Shown here piece by piece: positions 24,242 through 31,790 of a stretch of 33,224 nt of DNA. The notes beneath the pieces were generated by a model that was not told the origin of the DNA, did no database searches, and saw only the letters and a list, made by a program, of their open reading frames with translations. The translations under genes and the position numbers were made by a program. Source of the stretch: JAWLBW01 sp041687475 (GTDB lineage: Bacteria; J088; JAWLBW01). The DNA lies in the NCBI GenBank assembly GCA_041687475.1, contig JAWLBW010000011.1, positions 1 to 33,224 of the forward strand, given 5' to 3'. The first letter of the stretch is position 1. Each line of letters opens with the position of its first letter.

Positions 24242-24278
24242 AAAGTCAGACCGTCCGAACGTCCGCCCGTGCACGTTT

Positions 24279-24288
24279 GCCGTGCAGC
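24279..24288 (+). repeat. GCCGTGCAGC, copy 1
   Basis: This 10-mer follows the GTCCG tract by about ten bases. It recurs exactly at 28563-28572, six bases after the second tract. Here CGTGC within it can pair with GCACG at 24271-24275 across TTTGC, giving a small stem. Confidence 0.6.
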
Positions 24289-24348
24289 CGGAATATCGTT
24301 CGTGTTACATTATCCCCCGCAGTATTTTCTCACCGGGGGCTCTTCAAC

Positions 24349-25689
24349 ATGGCTCGTAAGAAGTCGGGCGGCGCCGTATCGAGGTCCGATACGGCCGATC
24401 GTTTCTGTATCATCGGCGCTGGTCCGGCCGGTCTGGCGGCGGCGCGCAACCTGCAGCGCTTTCTCATTCCGTTCGACGGCTATGAAAGCCACAGCGACGT
24501 CGGTGGTTTGTGGGATATCACGAACCAACGCAGCACCGTTTACCAGTCGGCGCATCTCATCTCGTCGAAACGCATGACCGAATTCGCCGAGTTTCCGATG
24601 GCCGACGACGTGGCCGATTATCCCAGCCATAGTGAGCTGCGAAACTACTTTCGCGAGTTTGCGCGGCATTTCGGTATCGATAAGGCCTATCGCTTTTCGA
24701 CGAGCGTGGTGAAGGTCGAGCCGCAGGGCGACCCCGGGCAGGGTTGGCTGGTAACCCTCGATACGGGCGAGACCTTGCCGTACCGAGGCGTACTCATTGC
24801 CAACGGAACGCTTTCGGAACCCAACATGCCCACCTTCAGGGGGAAGTTTTCGGGCGAGCTTCTTCACTCGGCGGCCTACAAGACCCCCGACATCTTTCGC
24901 GACAAGCGCGTGCTCATCGTGGGGGCGGGCAACAGCGGCTGCGATATCGCGGTCGACGCCGTGCACCACGCGCGCTCGGTCGACATCAGCGTGAGACGCG
25001 GCTACCACTTCGTGCCGAAATACGTGTTCGGCAAGCCCGCCGACGCCATCGGCGGACGTATCAACCTTCCGCCGCTGCTCAAGCAGAAGGTCGACGGTAT
25101 CATTCTGAAATGGTTTACCGGCGATCCCGAGCGTTTCGGCTTTCCGAAGCCCGATCATGCGCTTTACGAGTCGCACCCCATCGTGAACTCGCTCGTACTC
25201 TATCACCTCGGCCACGGCGACATAAGCGTGAAGGCCGATATCGAGCGCTTCGGTGGCAGGAAGGTTCACTTTGTCGACGGGTCGCAGGCAGAGTATGATA
25301 TCGTGCTGCTTGCGACGGGCTATCGCCTGCACTATCCGTTCATCGAGCGCAGGCACTTGAATTGGGAGAGCGGCGCGGCGCCCGAGCTGTACCTGAATTG
25401 TTTTCATCCGACCCGCGACAACCTGTTCGTCATGGGCATGGTCGAGGCGTCGGGTATCGGCTGGCAGGGACGTTACGAGCAGGCCGAGCTGGTCGCTCGC
25501 TACATTCGCGGCACGATGCGCAAATCGCGGGCGGCGGCCAGGCTCACGAAGCTCAAGAAGGGGCCGTATCCCGACATGCGGGGCGGCATGAAATATCTGA
25601 AGCTCGATCGCATGGCGTATTACGTACACAAGGATACGTACCGTACGGCAATACGCAACCATATCGATGAGCTGGCGGCCGAAGAGTAA
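24349..25689 (+). CDS. Flavin-containing monooxygenase (FMO/Baeyer-Villiger type)
   Basis: A 446-residue FAD- and NADPH-dependent monooxygenase that would insert oxygen into a nucleophilic N/S centre or a carbonyl. The FAD-binding GAGPAG (Gly23, Gly25, Gly28) and the NADPH-binding GAGNSG (192-197) are intact. Between them lies FSGELLHSAAY (167-177), matching the FMO fingerprint FxGxxxHxxxY. LLATGYRLHYPF near the C-terminus is also typical. The ATG at 24349 is the first codon before the fold; upstream in-frame codons are repeat DNA and are rejected. A TACATT about 40 bases upstream could be a -10 box. It heads an operon with a BASS transporter and two SDR proteins, so the substrate may be a terpenoid-, steroid- or ketone-like compound imported by the transporter (inference). 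Confidence 0.9.
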   Translation: MARKKSGGAVSRSDTADRFCIIGAGPAGLAAARNLQRFLIPFDGYESHSDVGGLWDITNQRSTVYQSAHLISSKRMTEFAEFPMADDVADYPSHSELRNYFREFARHFGIDKAYRFSTSVVKVEPQGDPGQGWLVTLDTGETLPYRGVLIANGTLSEPNMPTFRGKFSGELLHSAAYKTPDIFRDKRVLIVGAGNSGCDIAVDAVHHARSVDISVRRGYHFVPKYVFGKPADAIGGRINLPPLLKQKVDGIILKWFTGDPERFGFPKPDHALYESHPIVNSLVLYHLGHGDISVKADIERFGGRKVHFVDGSQAEYDIVLLATGYRLHYPFIERRHLNWESGAAPELYLNCFHPTRDNLFVMGMVEASGIGWQGRYEQAELVARYIRGTMRKSRAAARLTKLKKGPYPDMRGGMKYLKLDRMAYYVHKDTYRTAIRNHIDELAAEE

Positions 25690-25692
25690 CAC

Positions 25693-25720
25693 GGCGCCGC
25701 GGCGCCCGGACAGACGGGCG
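25693..25720. promoter_or_regulatory. GC-rich palindrome and hairpin between FMO and BASS genes
   Basis: GGCGCCGCGGCGCC (25693-25706) is a perfect 14-bp palindrome. The overlapping CGCCCG/CGGGCG (25703-25708, 25715-25720) forms a second stem. No T-tract follows. They may attenuate transcription or serve as a protein-binding site. The gap is only 63 bases, so read-through into the next gene is likely. Confidence 0.35.
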
Positions 25721-25752
25721 TACGTATTCTACACCCCAGGGGGAGTATACCG

Positions 25753-26700
25753 ATGGTCGAAGAGATCAGCCTCAATTTCAATCCGCAGAGTCTGGCGCTG
25801 CTGAACTTCATTCTCGGCTTCGTCATGTTCGGCATCGCGCTCGACATCAAGCGGGAAGACTTCATGCGCCTGGTGCAGGCGCCGAAACCCGTCATTGTCG
25901 GGCTGGTCGGCCAGTTCCTGCTGCTGCCGGCGCTGACCTGGGCGCTGGTTCTGCTGTTCGAACCGCATCCGCACTTCGCCTTGGGTATCTTTCTGGTCGC
26001 GGCCTGCCCGGGCGGCAATACGTCGAACTTCGTGAGCCACCTGGCGCGCGGCAACACGGCCCTTTCGGTCTCGCTGTCGGCCATTACCACCGCCGCCGCA
26101 GTCTTCATGACGCCGCTCAACTTCAGCCTGTGGGCGTCGTTTTATGCGCCCACGGCCGAATTGTTGAATGAAGTGGCGCTGAGCCCGTTCGACATGTTCA
26201 AGACCATCTTCGTGCTGCTGGGCGTTCCCCTGGTATTGGGCATGTCCATCGCCGAGAAGTTTCCGACCATTGCCGCCGGCATGCGTAAGCCCATGAAATA
26301 CCTGTCGTTCGGCGTGTTCGGGCTGTTCGTGGCGGGTGCGCTGGCTGCCAACTGGGCAAACTTTCTCAACTTCATCATGTTGGTCGTGGGCCTGGTTACC
26401 GTCGTAAACGCCGTGGCATTGGCGGTGGGTTACTTCGCGGCCACCGTGACGGGGCTTTCGGTGCGCGACCGCCGTTCGATTTCGATCGAGGTCGGCATTC
26501 AGAACTCGGGGCTGGGTCTGATTCTGGTCTTCAACTTCTTCAACGGCAATGGCGGCATGGCGTTGGTTGCCGCCTGGTGGGGCGTCTGGCACATTGTTAC
26601 GGGGTTGATACTGGCGGGCATCTGGGCGCGCCGTCCCCTGAACGAACAAGGTGAATCGATGGTCCCGGGCATGCGAACCGCTCTGGCCGAGGAAGACTGA
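25753..26700 (+). CDS. BASS-family (bile acid:sodium symporter-like) transporter
   Basis: A 315-residue inner-membrane protein with about nine to ten helices. It matches the bile acid:Na+ symporter/BASS superfamily, with FILGFVMFGIALDIK early, FLVAACPGGNTSNFVSHLARGN in the middle (the conserved CPGG-SN block) and VEIGIQNSG-like SIEVGIQNSGLG later. These segments carry the Na+ sites in structurally known relatives. It would import an organic anion, perhaps the FMO substrate. The ATG at 25753 follows GGGGGAG. The stop overlaps the next ATG (TGATG). Confidence 0.92.
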   Translation: MVEEISLNFNPQSLALLNFILGFVMFGIALDIKREDFMRLVQAPKPVIVGLVGQFLLLPALTWALVLLFEPHPHFALGIFLVAACPGGNTSNFVSHLARGNTALSVSLSAITTAAAVFMTPLNFSLWASFYAPTAELLNEVALSPFDMFKTIFVLLGVPLVLGMSIAEKFPTIAAGMRKPMKYLSFGVFGLFVAGALAANWANFLNFIMLVVGLVTVVNAVALAVGYFAATVTGLSVRDRRSISIEVGIQNSGLGLILVFNFFNGNGGMALVAAWWGVWHIVTGLILAGIWARRPLNEQGESMVPGMRTALAEED

Positions 26701-27683
26701 TGTCGAATGTGTTGATTACCGGCGCCGCCGGTTATCTCGGAAGTATTCTGGTCGACGAACTGGCGAGGGAAAAGTGGCACGGCACGGTCGTGGCCACCGA
26801 CGTACGCGACGTTCCGCCCGAAAGGCAGAAGGACGGTATTACCTATCGAAAGCTCGACGTGCGTGCGCCCGAGCTGGCCGATCTGCTGCGCGAGCACAAG
26901 GTCGATGTCGTGGTGCACCTGGCTTCCATCGTGACGCCGGGCAAGAAGAGCGACCGTGACTTCGAATATTCGGTCGACGTGCTGGGCACGAAGAATGTGC
27001 TTGAAGCCTGCGTGGCCACGGGCGTGCGGCGTGTCGTCGTTACGTCGAGCGGCGCGGCGTACGGCTATCATGCCGACAACGCCGAATGGCTGACCGAAGA
27101 CATGCCGGTGCGGGGTAACGACGAGTTTGCCTATTCGTGCCACAAGCGTCTGGTCGAAGAAATGATGGCCGAATATCGCCGGAGCCATCCCCAACTCGAG
27201 CAGGTCATCTTTCGCGTGGGCACCATCCTGGGCGAAACCGTGCGCAACCAGATTACCGATCTCTTCGAGAAGAAGCGGCTGATTGTGCTCAAGGGCTCGA
27301 AAAGTCCCTTCGTCTTTATCTGGGACCGCGATGTGGTCGGCGCCATTCGCGCCGCCATCGACTCGAAAACCACCGGCATTTTCAACGTGGCCGGCGACGG
27401 TGTGCTGACGGTGCCCGAAATCGCCGGAATTCTGGGAAAACCCACAATGATGCTGTCGCCGAGCCTGGTTCGTTCGGCGCTCTGGGTGTTGAAGAAGCTG
27501 GGGCTTTCGCAGTACGGACCCGAGCAGATCAAGTTTCTGCTGTATCGTCCGGTGCTGGACAATCGCAGGCTGAAGGAAGAGTTCGGCTACATACCCCGCA
27601 AGACCAGCCGCGAGGCTTTCGAGGTATACCGGAAAGCCCGTTTCGGAGTCGCTGCCGATGATAAGACGCTCGTTCCGGGGTAA
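26700..27683 (+). CDS. Extended SDR, NAD-dependent epimerase/dehydratase-like
   Basis: A 327-residue NAD(P)-dependent oxidoreductase of the extended short-chain dehydrogenase group. The Rossmann motif TGAAGYLG lies at the N-terminus. The catalytic Ser is in VTSSGAAYG, and the Tyr/Lys pair is Tyr145-SCH-Lys149. Similar proteins act on nucleotide sugars or on 3-hydroxy-steroid and terpenoid alcohols, and the substrate pocket cannot be read here. The C-terminal third contains a long helix with basic residues (VLKKLGLSQYG). It is coupled to the BASS gene by a one-base overlap and overlaps the next SDR gene by 26 bases. Confidence 0.9.
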   Translation: MSNVLITGAAGYLGSILVDELAREKWHGTVVATDVRDVPPERQKDGITYRKLDVRAPELADLLREHKVDVVVHLASIVTPGKKSDRDFEYSVDVLGTKNVLEACVATGVRRVVVTSSGAAYGYHADNAEWLTEDMPVRGNDEFAYSCHKRLVEEMMAEYRRSHPQLEQVIFRVGTILGETVRNQITDLFEKKRLIVLKGSKSPFVFIWDRDVVGAIRAAIDSKTTGIFNVAGDGVLTVPEIAGILGKPTMMLSPSLVRSALWVLKKLGLSQYGPEQIKFLLYRPVLDNRRLKEEFGYIPRKTSREAFEVYRKARFGVAADDKTLVPG

Positions 27684-28464
27684 GGTCGTTGCCATAACCG
27701 GCGCCGCGGGTGGACTGGGCAAAGCCCTCGCACACCGCTTCGGCCGCGAGGGCGCGTCCATTGCGGCGCTCGACCGAACCGAAGCCGACCTGGTTGAACT
27801 TGCCGCCGATCTTTCTGGCGCCGGCATCGCCGTACGCACGTTCGTGTGCGACGTGACCGACGAAGCGGCTTGCCGACAGGCGATACATGGGGCCGAAGAA
27901 GCCTTCGGTCGCATCGACGTGCTGATAAACAACGCCGGCATTACCCACCGCAGCAGCTTTGCAGGCACCAGCGCCGACGTGGTCAAGCGCGTGGTCGAAG
28001 TGAACCTTTTCGGCACCATACACTGCACCCACGCGGCCCTGCCGGCGCTGCTCAAGACGGGGGGACAGGTCATCGGCATTTCCAGTGTCGCCGGTATCGC
28101 GCCGCTGCCCGCGCGAACCGGTTACGCCGCCAGCAAGCACGCCCTGCACGGCTTTCTGGGAAGCCTGCGTACCGAAGTGGCCGACAAGGGCGTGGGCGTC
28201 ATGCTGGTCTGCCCCACGTTCATTGCAACGGGAATCGAGCGTAACGCCCTCGGCCCCGATGGCCGACCGGCCGGCAAGCCCCAGGTGCGCATGGGCAAGC
28301 AGGCCACGGCCGACGAAGTGGCCGACAGCATCGTCACGGCGGCCATGCGCAACGAGAGCCTCGTGTTCACCTCGGCGTTGGGGCGTGTCTCTTTCTGGCT
28401 GAACGCCATTGCGCCCCGGCTGTACGAGCGCATCGTGGCGCGCAAGTTCCGGCAGGAACTCTAA
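27658..28464 (+). CDS. Classical short-chain dehydrogenase/reductase
   Basis: A 268-residue NAD(P)-dependent dehydrogenase. It contains the cofactor motif TGAAGGLG, NNAG, Ser143 in GISSVAG, and Tyr156-AAS-Lys160, so the catalytic tetrad is complete. A C-terminal hydrophobic stretch (SFWLNAIAPRLYERI) resembles membrane-associated SDRs. The ATG at 27658 lies inside the end of the previous gene with GGAG eight bases upstream. It is the last gene of the FMO operon. Together with the epimerase-like protein it could oxidise and reduce successive alcohol/ketone positions on one substrate. Confidence 0.92.
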   Translation: MIRRSFRGKVVAITGAAGGLGKALAHRFGREGASIAALDRTEADLVELAADLSGAGIAVRTFVCDVTDEAACRQAIHGAEEAFGRIDVLINNAGITHRSSFAGTSADVVKRVVEVNLFGTIHCTHAALPALLKTGGQVIGISSVAGIAPLPARTGYAASKHALHGFLGSLRTEVADKGVGVMLVCPTFIATGIERNALGPDGRPAGKPQVRMGKQATADEVADSIVTAAMRNESLVFTSALGRVSFWLNAIAPRLYERIVARKFRQEL

Positions 28465-28489
28465 AAAAATCCCTGCTTCACAATCCTCA

Positions 28490-28503
28490 ATCCCTAAGGG
28501 GAT
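28490..28503 (+). other. ATCCC/GGGAT hairpin
   Basis: ATCCC (28490-28494) and GGGAT (28499-28503) pair around TAAG. A similar ATCCC...GGGAT hairpin lies at 24017-24031 in the other gap that also contains a GTCCG tract. It is small and not followed by T residues, so its status as a terminator is doubtful. Confidence 0.4.
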
Positions 28504-28536
28504 GGGCGGAAGGTTGTCGTTGCAGCGCTCACCGAC

Positions 28537-28556
28537 GTCCGCCGTCCGCCGTCCGG
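28537..28556 (+). repeat. Short GTCCGCC tandem tract
   Basis: Two copies of GTCCGCC followed by GTCCGG. It is the shorter cousin of the CAGTCCG tract at 24190-24241 and sits upstream of the ABC export operon. Confidence 0.75.
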
Positions 28557-28562
28557 CATGCG

Positions 28563-28572
28563 GCCGTGCAGC
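28563..28572 (+). repeat. GCCGTGCAGC, copy 2
   Basis: Exact second copy of the 10-mer found at 24279-24288, again placed just after a GTCCG tract. The shared order suggests that the two gaps carry versions of one intergenic element. Confidence 0.6.
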
Positions 28573-28650
28573 ACGTCATGGCCCGCACGGCACGCGGCCA
28601 CCCTCGTAAGCCTTCACACCCGGCGCTAGAGTGGTCTCAGCAGGTGCGCC

Positions 28651-29418
28651 ATGCAGACATCCCAGCTTCCGTCATCCGTCGGCACGCCTCGACACGAACG
28701 TGGGGGTCGGGGCGACGATATCGTCTTCCGCGCCCGGGGCCTGACCAAGGTCTACGAGATGGGCGAGGTCAGGGTGCATGCCCTGCGCGGCATTGACCTT
28801 GACCTGTACGCCGGCGAGTTCGTCGTGCTCCTGGGAGCTTCGGGCAGCGGAAAGTCGACCCTGCTGAACATTCTGGGGGGCCTCGACACCGCCACCGCGG
28901 GCCACGTGAGTTACCACGCGGTCGATCTGACCCAGGCCGACGATCGGGCGCTTACGAAGTACCGGCGCGAGCACGTGGGCTTCGTGTTTCAATTCTACAA
29001 TCTCATTCCCAGCCTTACCGCGAGAGAGAACGTCGCGGTGGTGACTGAAATCGCCGAAAATCCGATGGCGCCGAACGAGGCCCTCGGACTGGTGGGACTC
29101 AGCGAGCGGCTCGATCACTTTCCGGCGCAGATGTCGGGGGGCGAGCAGCAGCGGGTAGCCATTGCCCGCGCCATCGCCAAGCGGCCGGCGGTATTGCTCT
29201 GCGACGAACCCACCGGTGCGCTCGACTCCCATACCGGCGTAGTCGTGCTCGAAGCCCTCGAAAGGGTGAACCGTGAAATGGGCACGACCACGGTGGTCAT
29301 TACCCACAACGCCGCCATTGCCGACATGGCCGACCGGGTCATTCACCTGAGCGATGGGTGCATTACCGGAATCGAGCACAACGCGCACCGGAAGCAACCA
29401 CGAGAGATTTCATGGTGA
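28651..29418 (+). CDS. ABC exporter ATPase (LolD/MacB-type)
   Basis: A 255-residue ATP-binding subunit. The motifs are complete: Walker A GASGSGKS (62-69), Q-loop FQFYNLIPSLT, signature MSGGEQQRVA (from 161), Walker B LLCDEPTGALD (Asp185, Glu186) and the H-loop VITHN. The FYNLIPSLTARENV stretch and the pairing with an FtsX permease place it in the LolD/MacB/FtsE group, which acts as a mechanotransducer rather than an importer. An N-terminal tail of about 25 residues precedes the fold. The ATG follows AGCAGGTG. A TAGAGT at 28627-28632 could be a -10 box. Confidence 0.93.
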   Translation: MQTSQLPSSVGTPRHERGGRGDDIVFRARGLTKVYEMGEVRVHALRGIDLDLYAGEFVVLLGASGSGKSTLLNILGGLDTATAGHVSYHAVDLTQADDRALTKYRREHVGFVFQFYNLIPSLTARENVAVVTEIAENPMAPNEALGLVGLSERLDHFPAQMSGGEQQRVAIARAIAKRPAVLLCDEPTGALDSHTGVVVLEALERVNREMGTTTVVITHNAAIADMADRVIHLSDGCITGIEHNAHRKQPREISW

Positions 29419-29422
29419 GCCG

Positions 29423-31786
29423 GTGCGAGCGCTGACGTGGAAACTGCTGCGCGACCTCGTGCACCTGCGGGGCCAGCTGCTGGCCATTGCCATGGTCATC
29501 GCCGGTGGCGTGGCTTCGTACATCATGGCCGCGTCGACGCTGGAAGCGCTACGTATCACCCGCGATCGATTCTATGCCGAATACAACTTCGCCGAGGTCT
29601 TCGCGAGCGCCGAACGCGTGCCCAACCGGGTTGCGGCCGAATTGGAAGACATTCCCGGCGTGCGGGCGGTCGAAACGCGGGTAATCGCGCCGGTGAGCCT
29701 CGACGTGGCCGACTTTCCCGAGCCCGTACAGGGTAGGCTGGTTTCCATTCCCGAGCGCAATCCGCCAACGCTCAACCGGGTCTTCCTGCGCAGCGGCCGC
29801 ATGCCCGAACCGGGCGCGGCCCACGAAGCGCTCGTGGGCGAGTCTTTCGCCCAAGCCCACGATCTGGGCCCGGGCGATACGGTGGGCGCGATCATCAACG
29901 GGCGCCGCGAAGAATTGCGCATCGTGGGCATCGGTCTGTCGCCCGACTTCATCTTCCAGCTCGGCGGCGGCTCGAGCTTTCCCGACGAAGAGCGTTTCGG
30001 CATGTTCTGGATGCACGAAGAGCCGCTGGCCGGCGCCTTCGACATGGAGGGCGCTTTCAACGATGTCTCGATGTCTTTGGAAGAGGGTGCCTCGACGGGG
30101 GCCGTCATTGAACGCGTCGATCTGATGCTGGACCGGTATGGCGGACTCGGCGCCTACGATCGCATGGACCAGGTTTCGCATCGCTTTCTGCACGAAGAGT
30201 TCAGGCAGCTCGAGAACATGGCCACCATGATTCCCGCCATCTTTCTCGGGGTGGCAGCCTTTCTGCTGAACGTGGTCGTGACCCGACTCATCGGCACCGA
30301 GCGCGAGCAGATAGCGACCCTCAAGGCCTTCGGTTACGGCAACTTCCGCATCGGTATGCACTATGCGGGCATGATCTTTCTCGTCTGCCTGGGGGGAACG
30401 CTCATCGGCACCGGCGCCGGTTACTACGTTGGGCGGCAGTGGGCCGATCTCTATGCCGAGTTCTACCATTTTCCCTTTCTCGACTACCGACTGCGTCCCG
30501 GCATCGTACTTATCGCGCTGGGCATTACCATGGGCGCGGCCGTGGTGGGCACCTTTCGGGCCGTGCGGGCCGCGTCGCGGTTGGCCCCCGCCCAGGCCAT
30601 GCGCCCCGAAGAGCCGGCCATGTACCGGAAGACATTGGTCGAACGGCTCGGCTTGCAGCGCTTTCTTTCGCAGCCCAGCCGTATGATCCTGCGCGATCTC
30701 GAGCGGCGGCCGGGCAAGGCGGCGCTGTCGGCCCTTGGCATCGCGTCGTCGGCGGGCATCGTCATTCTGGCCACCTTCTTCATCGATGCCATGACCTTTA
30801 CGGCCGAGACCGAGTTCGGCGTCGCCCAGCGGCAGGACTACTCCATTTCCTTTTCCCAACAGGCCTCGTGGTCGGCGGTGCATGAGGTACTTGACCTGCC
30901 GGGTGCCTCGTATGCCGAACCTTTCCGGGCCGTGCCCGTGACCCTGCGAAACGGCACGCACAGCTTTCGCACGAGCATTGAAGGACTGGTGCACGAGCCG
31001 AGATTGCGCCGGGTCATCGACACTGAGCTGCGGCCCGTGCCCATTCCCCCCGAAGGCATCCTTTTGACCGACTACCTGGCCGAAGAGCTCGACGTTGGCG
31101 CGGGCGATACGCTCACGGTCGAGGTCATGGAAGGGTCCATGCGGGAGGCCGAGATCGTGGTGGCGGGCACGGTAAGCCAATTCATCGGCGTCGGCGGATG
31201 GATGCACATCGACAGCCTCAATCGCCTGGCCGGCAACGGTCGCAGTGTTTCCGGCGTCTATCTTGCCGCCGACCAGGGCAGCGCCGCGGCGCTCTTTCGG
31301 GCGCTGAAGGAAGTACCAATCGTTTCAGGCGTGCAGGACCTGCAGACGGCCAAGGAGAAATTTTACGAAACCATCGCTCGCCAGCTTTTCATCTTCGTGG
31401 TTTTCGCCGCCATCTTCGCCTCGCTCATCGCCTTCGGCGTGGTGTACAACAGTGCGCGCATATCGCTGTCGGAACGGGGACGCGAGCTGGCCAGCCTGCG
31501 GGTGTTGGGGCTTACCCGGGGCGAGATTTCCTACATTCTGCTTGGCGAACAGGCGCTCTTGACGCTGGCGGCCATTCCGGTCGGCTTCGTGATGGGCTGG
31601 CTGCTGAGCGCCTATCTTCTGTCGAGTTTTGAAACCGAGCTCTTTCGCATTCCACTGGTCATCCATCGGCGCACCTATGCCTTTGCCGCCGCGGTCGTGC
31701 TGGCGGCGTCGACGTTCTCGGCCCTCGTGGTGCGAAGGCGGCTTGACCGGCTTGACCTGATTTCCGTACTGAAAACGCGGGAGTGA
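29423..31786 (+). CDS. FtsX/MacB-type ABC permease, two-repeat form
   Basis: A 787-residue inner-membrane permease with two FtsX repeats. Each repeat has a periplasmic domain of about 200 residues flanked by membrane helices. About eight helices are visible, for example LLAIAMVIAGGVASYIM, FLGVAAFLLNVVV and LIAFGVVYNSARISLSERGRE. The ARISLSERGRELASLRVLG segment is a classic FtsX motif. Such permeases partner LolD-type ATPases to extrude lipids, lipoproteins, peptides or toxins across the inner membrane. I use the GTG at 29423, four bases after the ATPase stop, with GGTGAG upstream. An ATG at 29354 would overlap the ATPase by 65 bases and is less likely. Confidence 0.92.
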   Translation: MRALTWKLLRDLVHLRGQLLAIAMVIAGGVASYIMAASTLEALRITRDRFYAEYNFAEVFASAERVPNRVAAELEDIPGVRAVETRVIAPVSLDVADFPEPVQGRLVSIPERNPPTLNRVFLRSGRMPEPGAAHEALVGESFAQAHDLGPGDTVGAIINGRREELRIVGIGLSPDFIFQLGGGSSFPDEERFGMFWMHEEPLAGAFDMEGAFNDVSMSLEEGASTGAVIERVDLMLDRYGGLGAYDRMDQVSHRFLHEEFRQLENMATMIPAIFLGVAAFLLNVVVTRLIGTEREQIATLKAFGYGNFRIGMHYAGMIFLVCLGGTLIGTGAGYYVGRQWADLYAEFYHFPFLDYRLRPGIVLIALGITMGAAVVGTFRAVRAASRLAPAQAMRPEEPAMYRKTLVERLGLQRFLSQPSRMILRDLERRPGKAALSALGIASSAGIVILATFFIDAMTFTAETEFGVAQRQDYSISFSQQASWSAVHEVLDLPGASYAEPFRAVPVTLRNGTHSFRTSIEGLVHEPRLRRVIDTELRPVPIPPEGILLTDYLAEELDVGAGDTLTVEVMEGSMREAEIVVAGTVSQFIGVGGWMHIDSLNRLAGNGRSVSGVYLAADQGSAAALFRALKEVPIVSGVQDLQTAKEKFYETIARQLFIFVVFAAIFASLIAFGVVYNSARISLSERGRELASLRVLGLTRGEISYILLGEQALLTLAAIPVGFVMGWLLSAYLLSSFETELFRIPLVIHRRTYAFAAAVVLAASTFSALVVRRRLDRLDLISVLKTRE

Positions 31787-31790
31787 TTAC

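Noticed and set aside
24175..24348. N-terminal extension of the FMO gene through the GTCCG tract
   Set aside because: It would translate repeat DNA into low-complexity residues ahead of an otherwise normal FMO N-terminus; tract slippage would shift its frame.
29549..31207. A 552-codon minus-strand open frame opposite the FtsX permease
   Set aside because: Antisense shadow with biased composition and no motif; the permease on the plus strand is clear.
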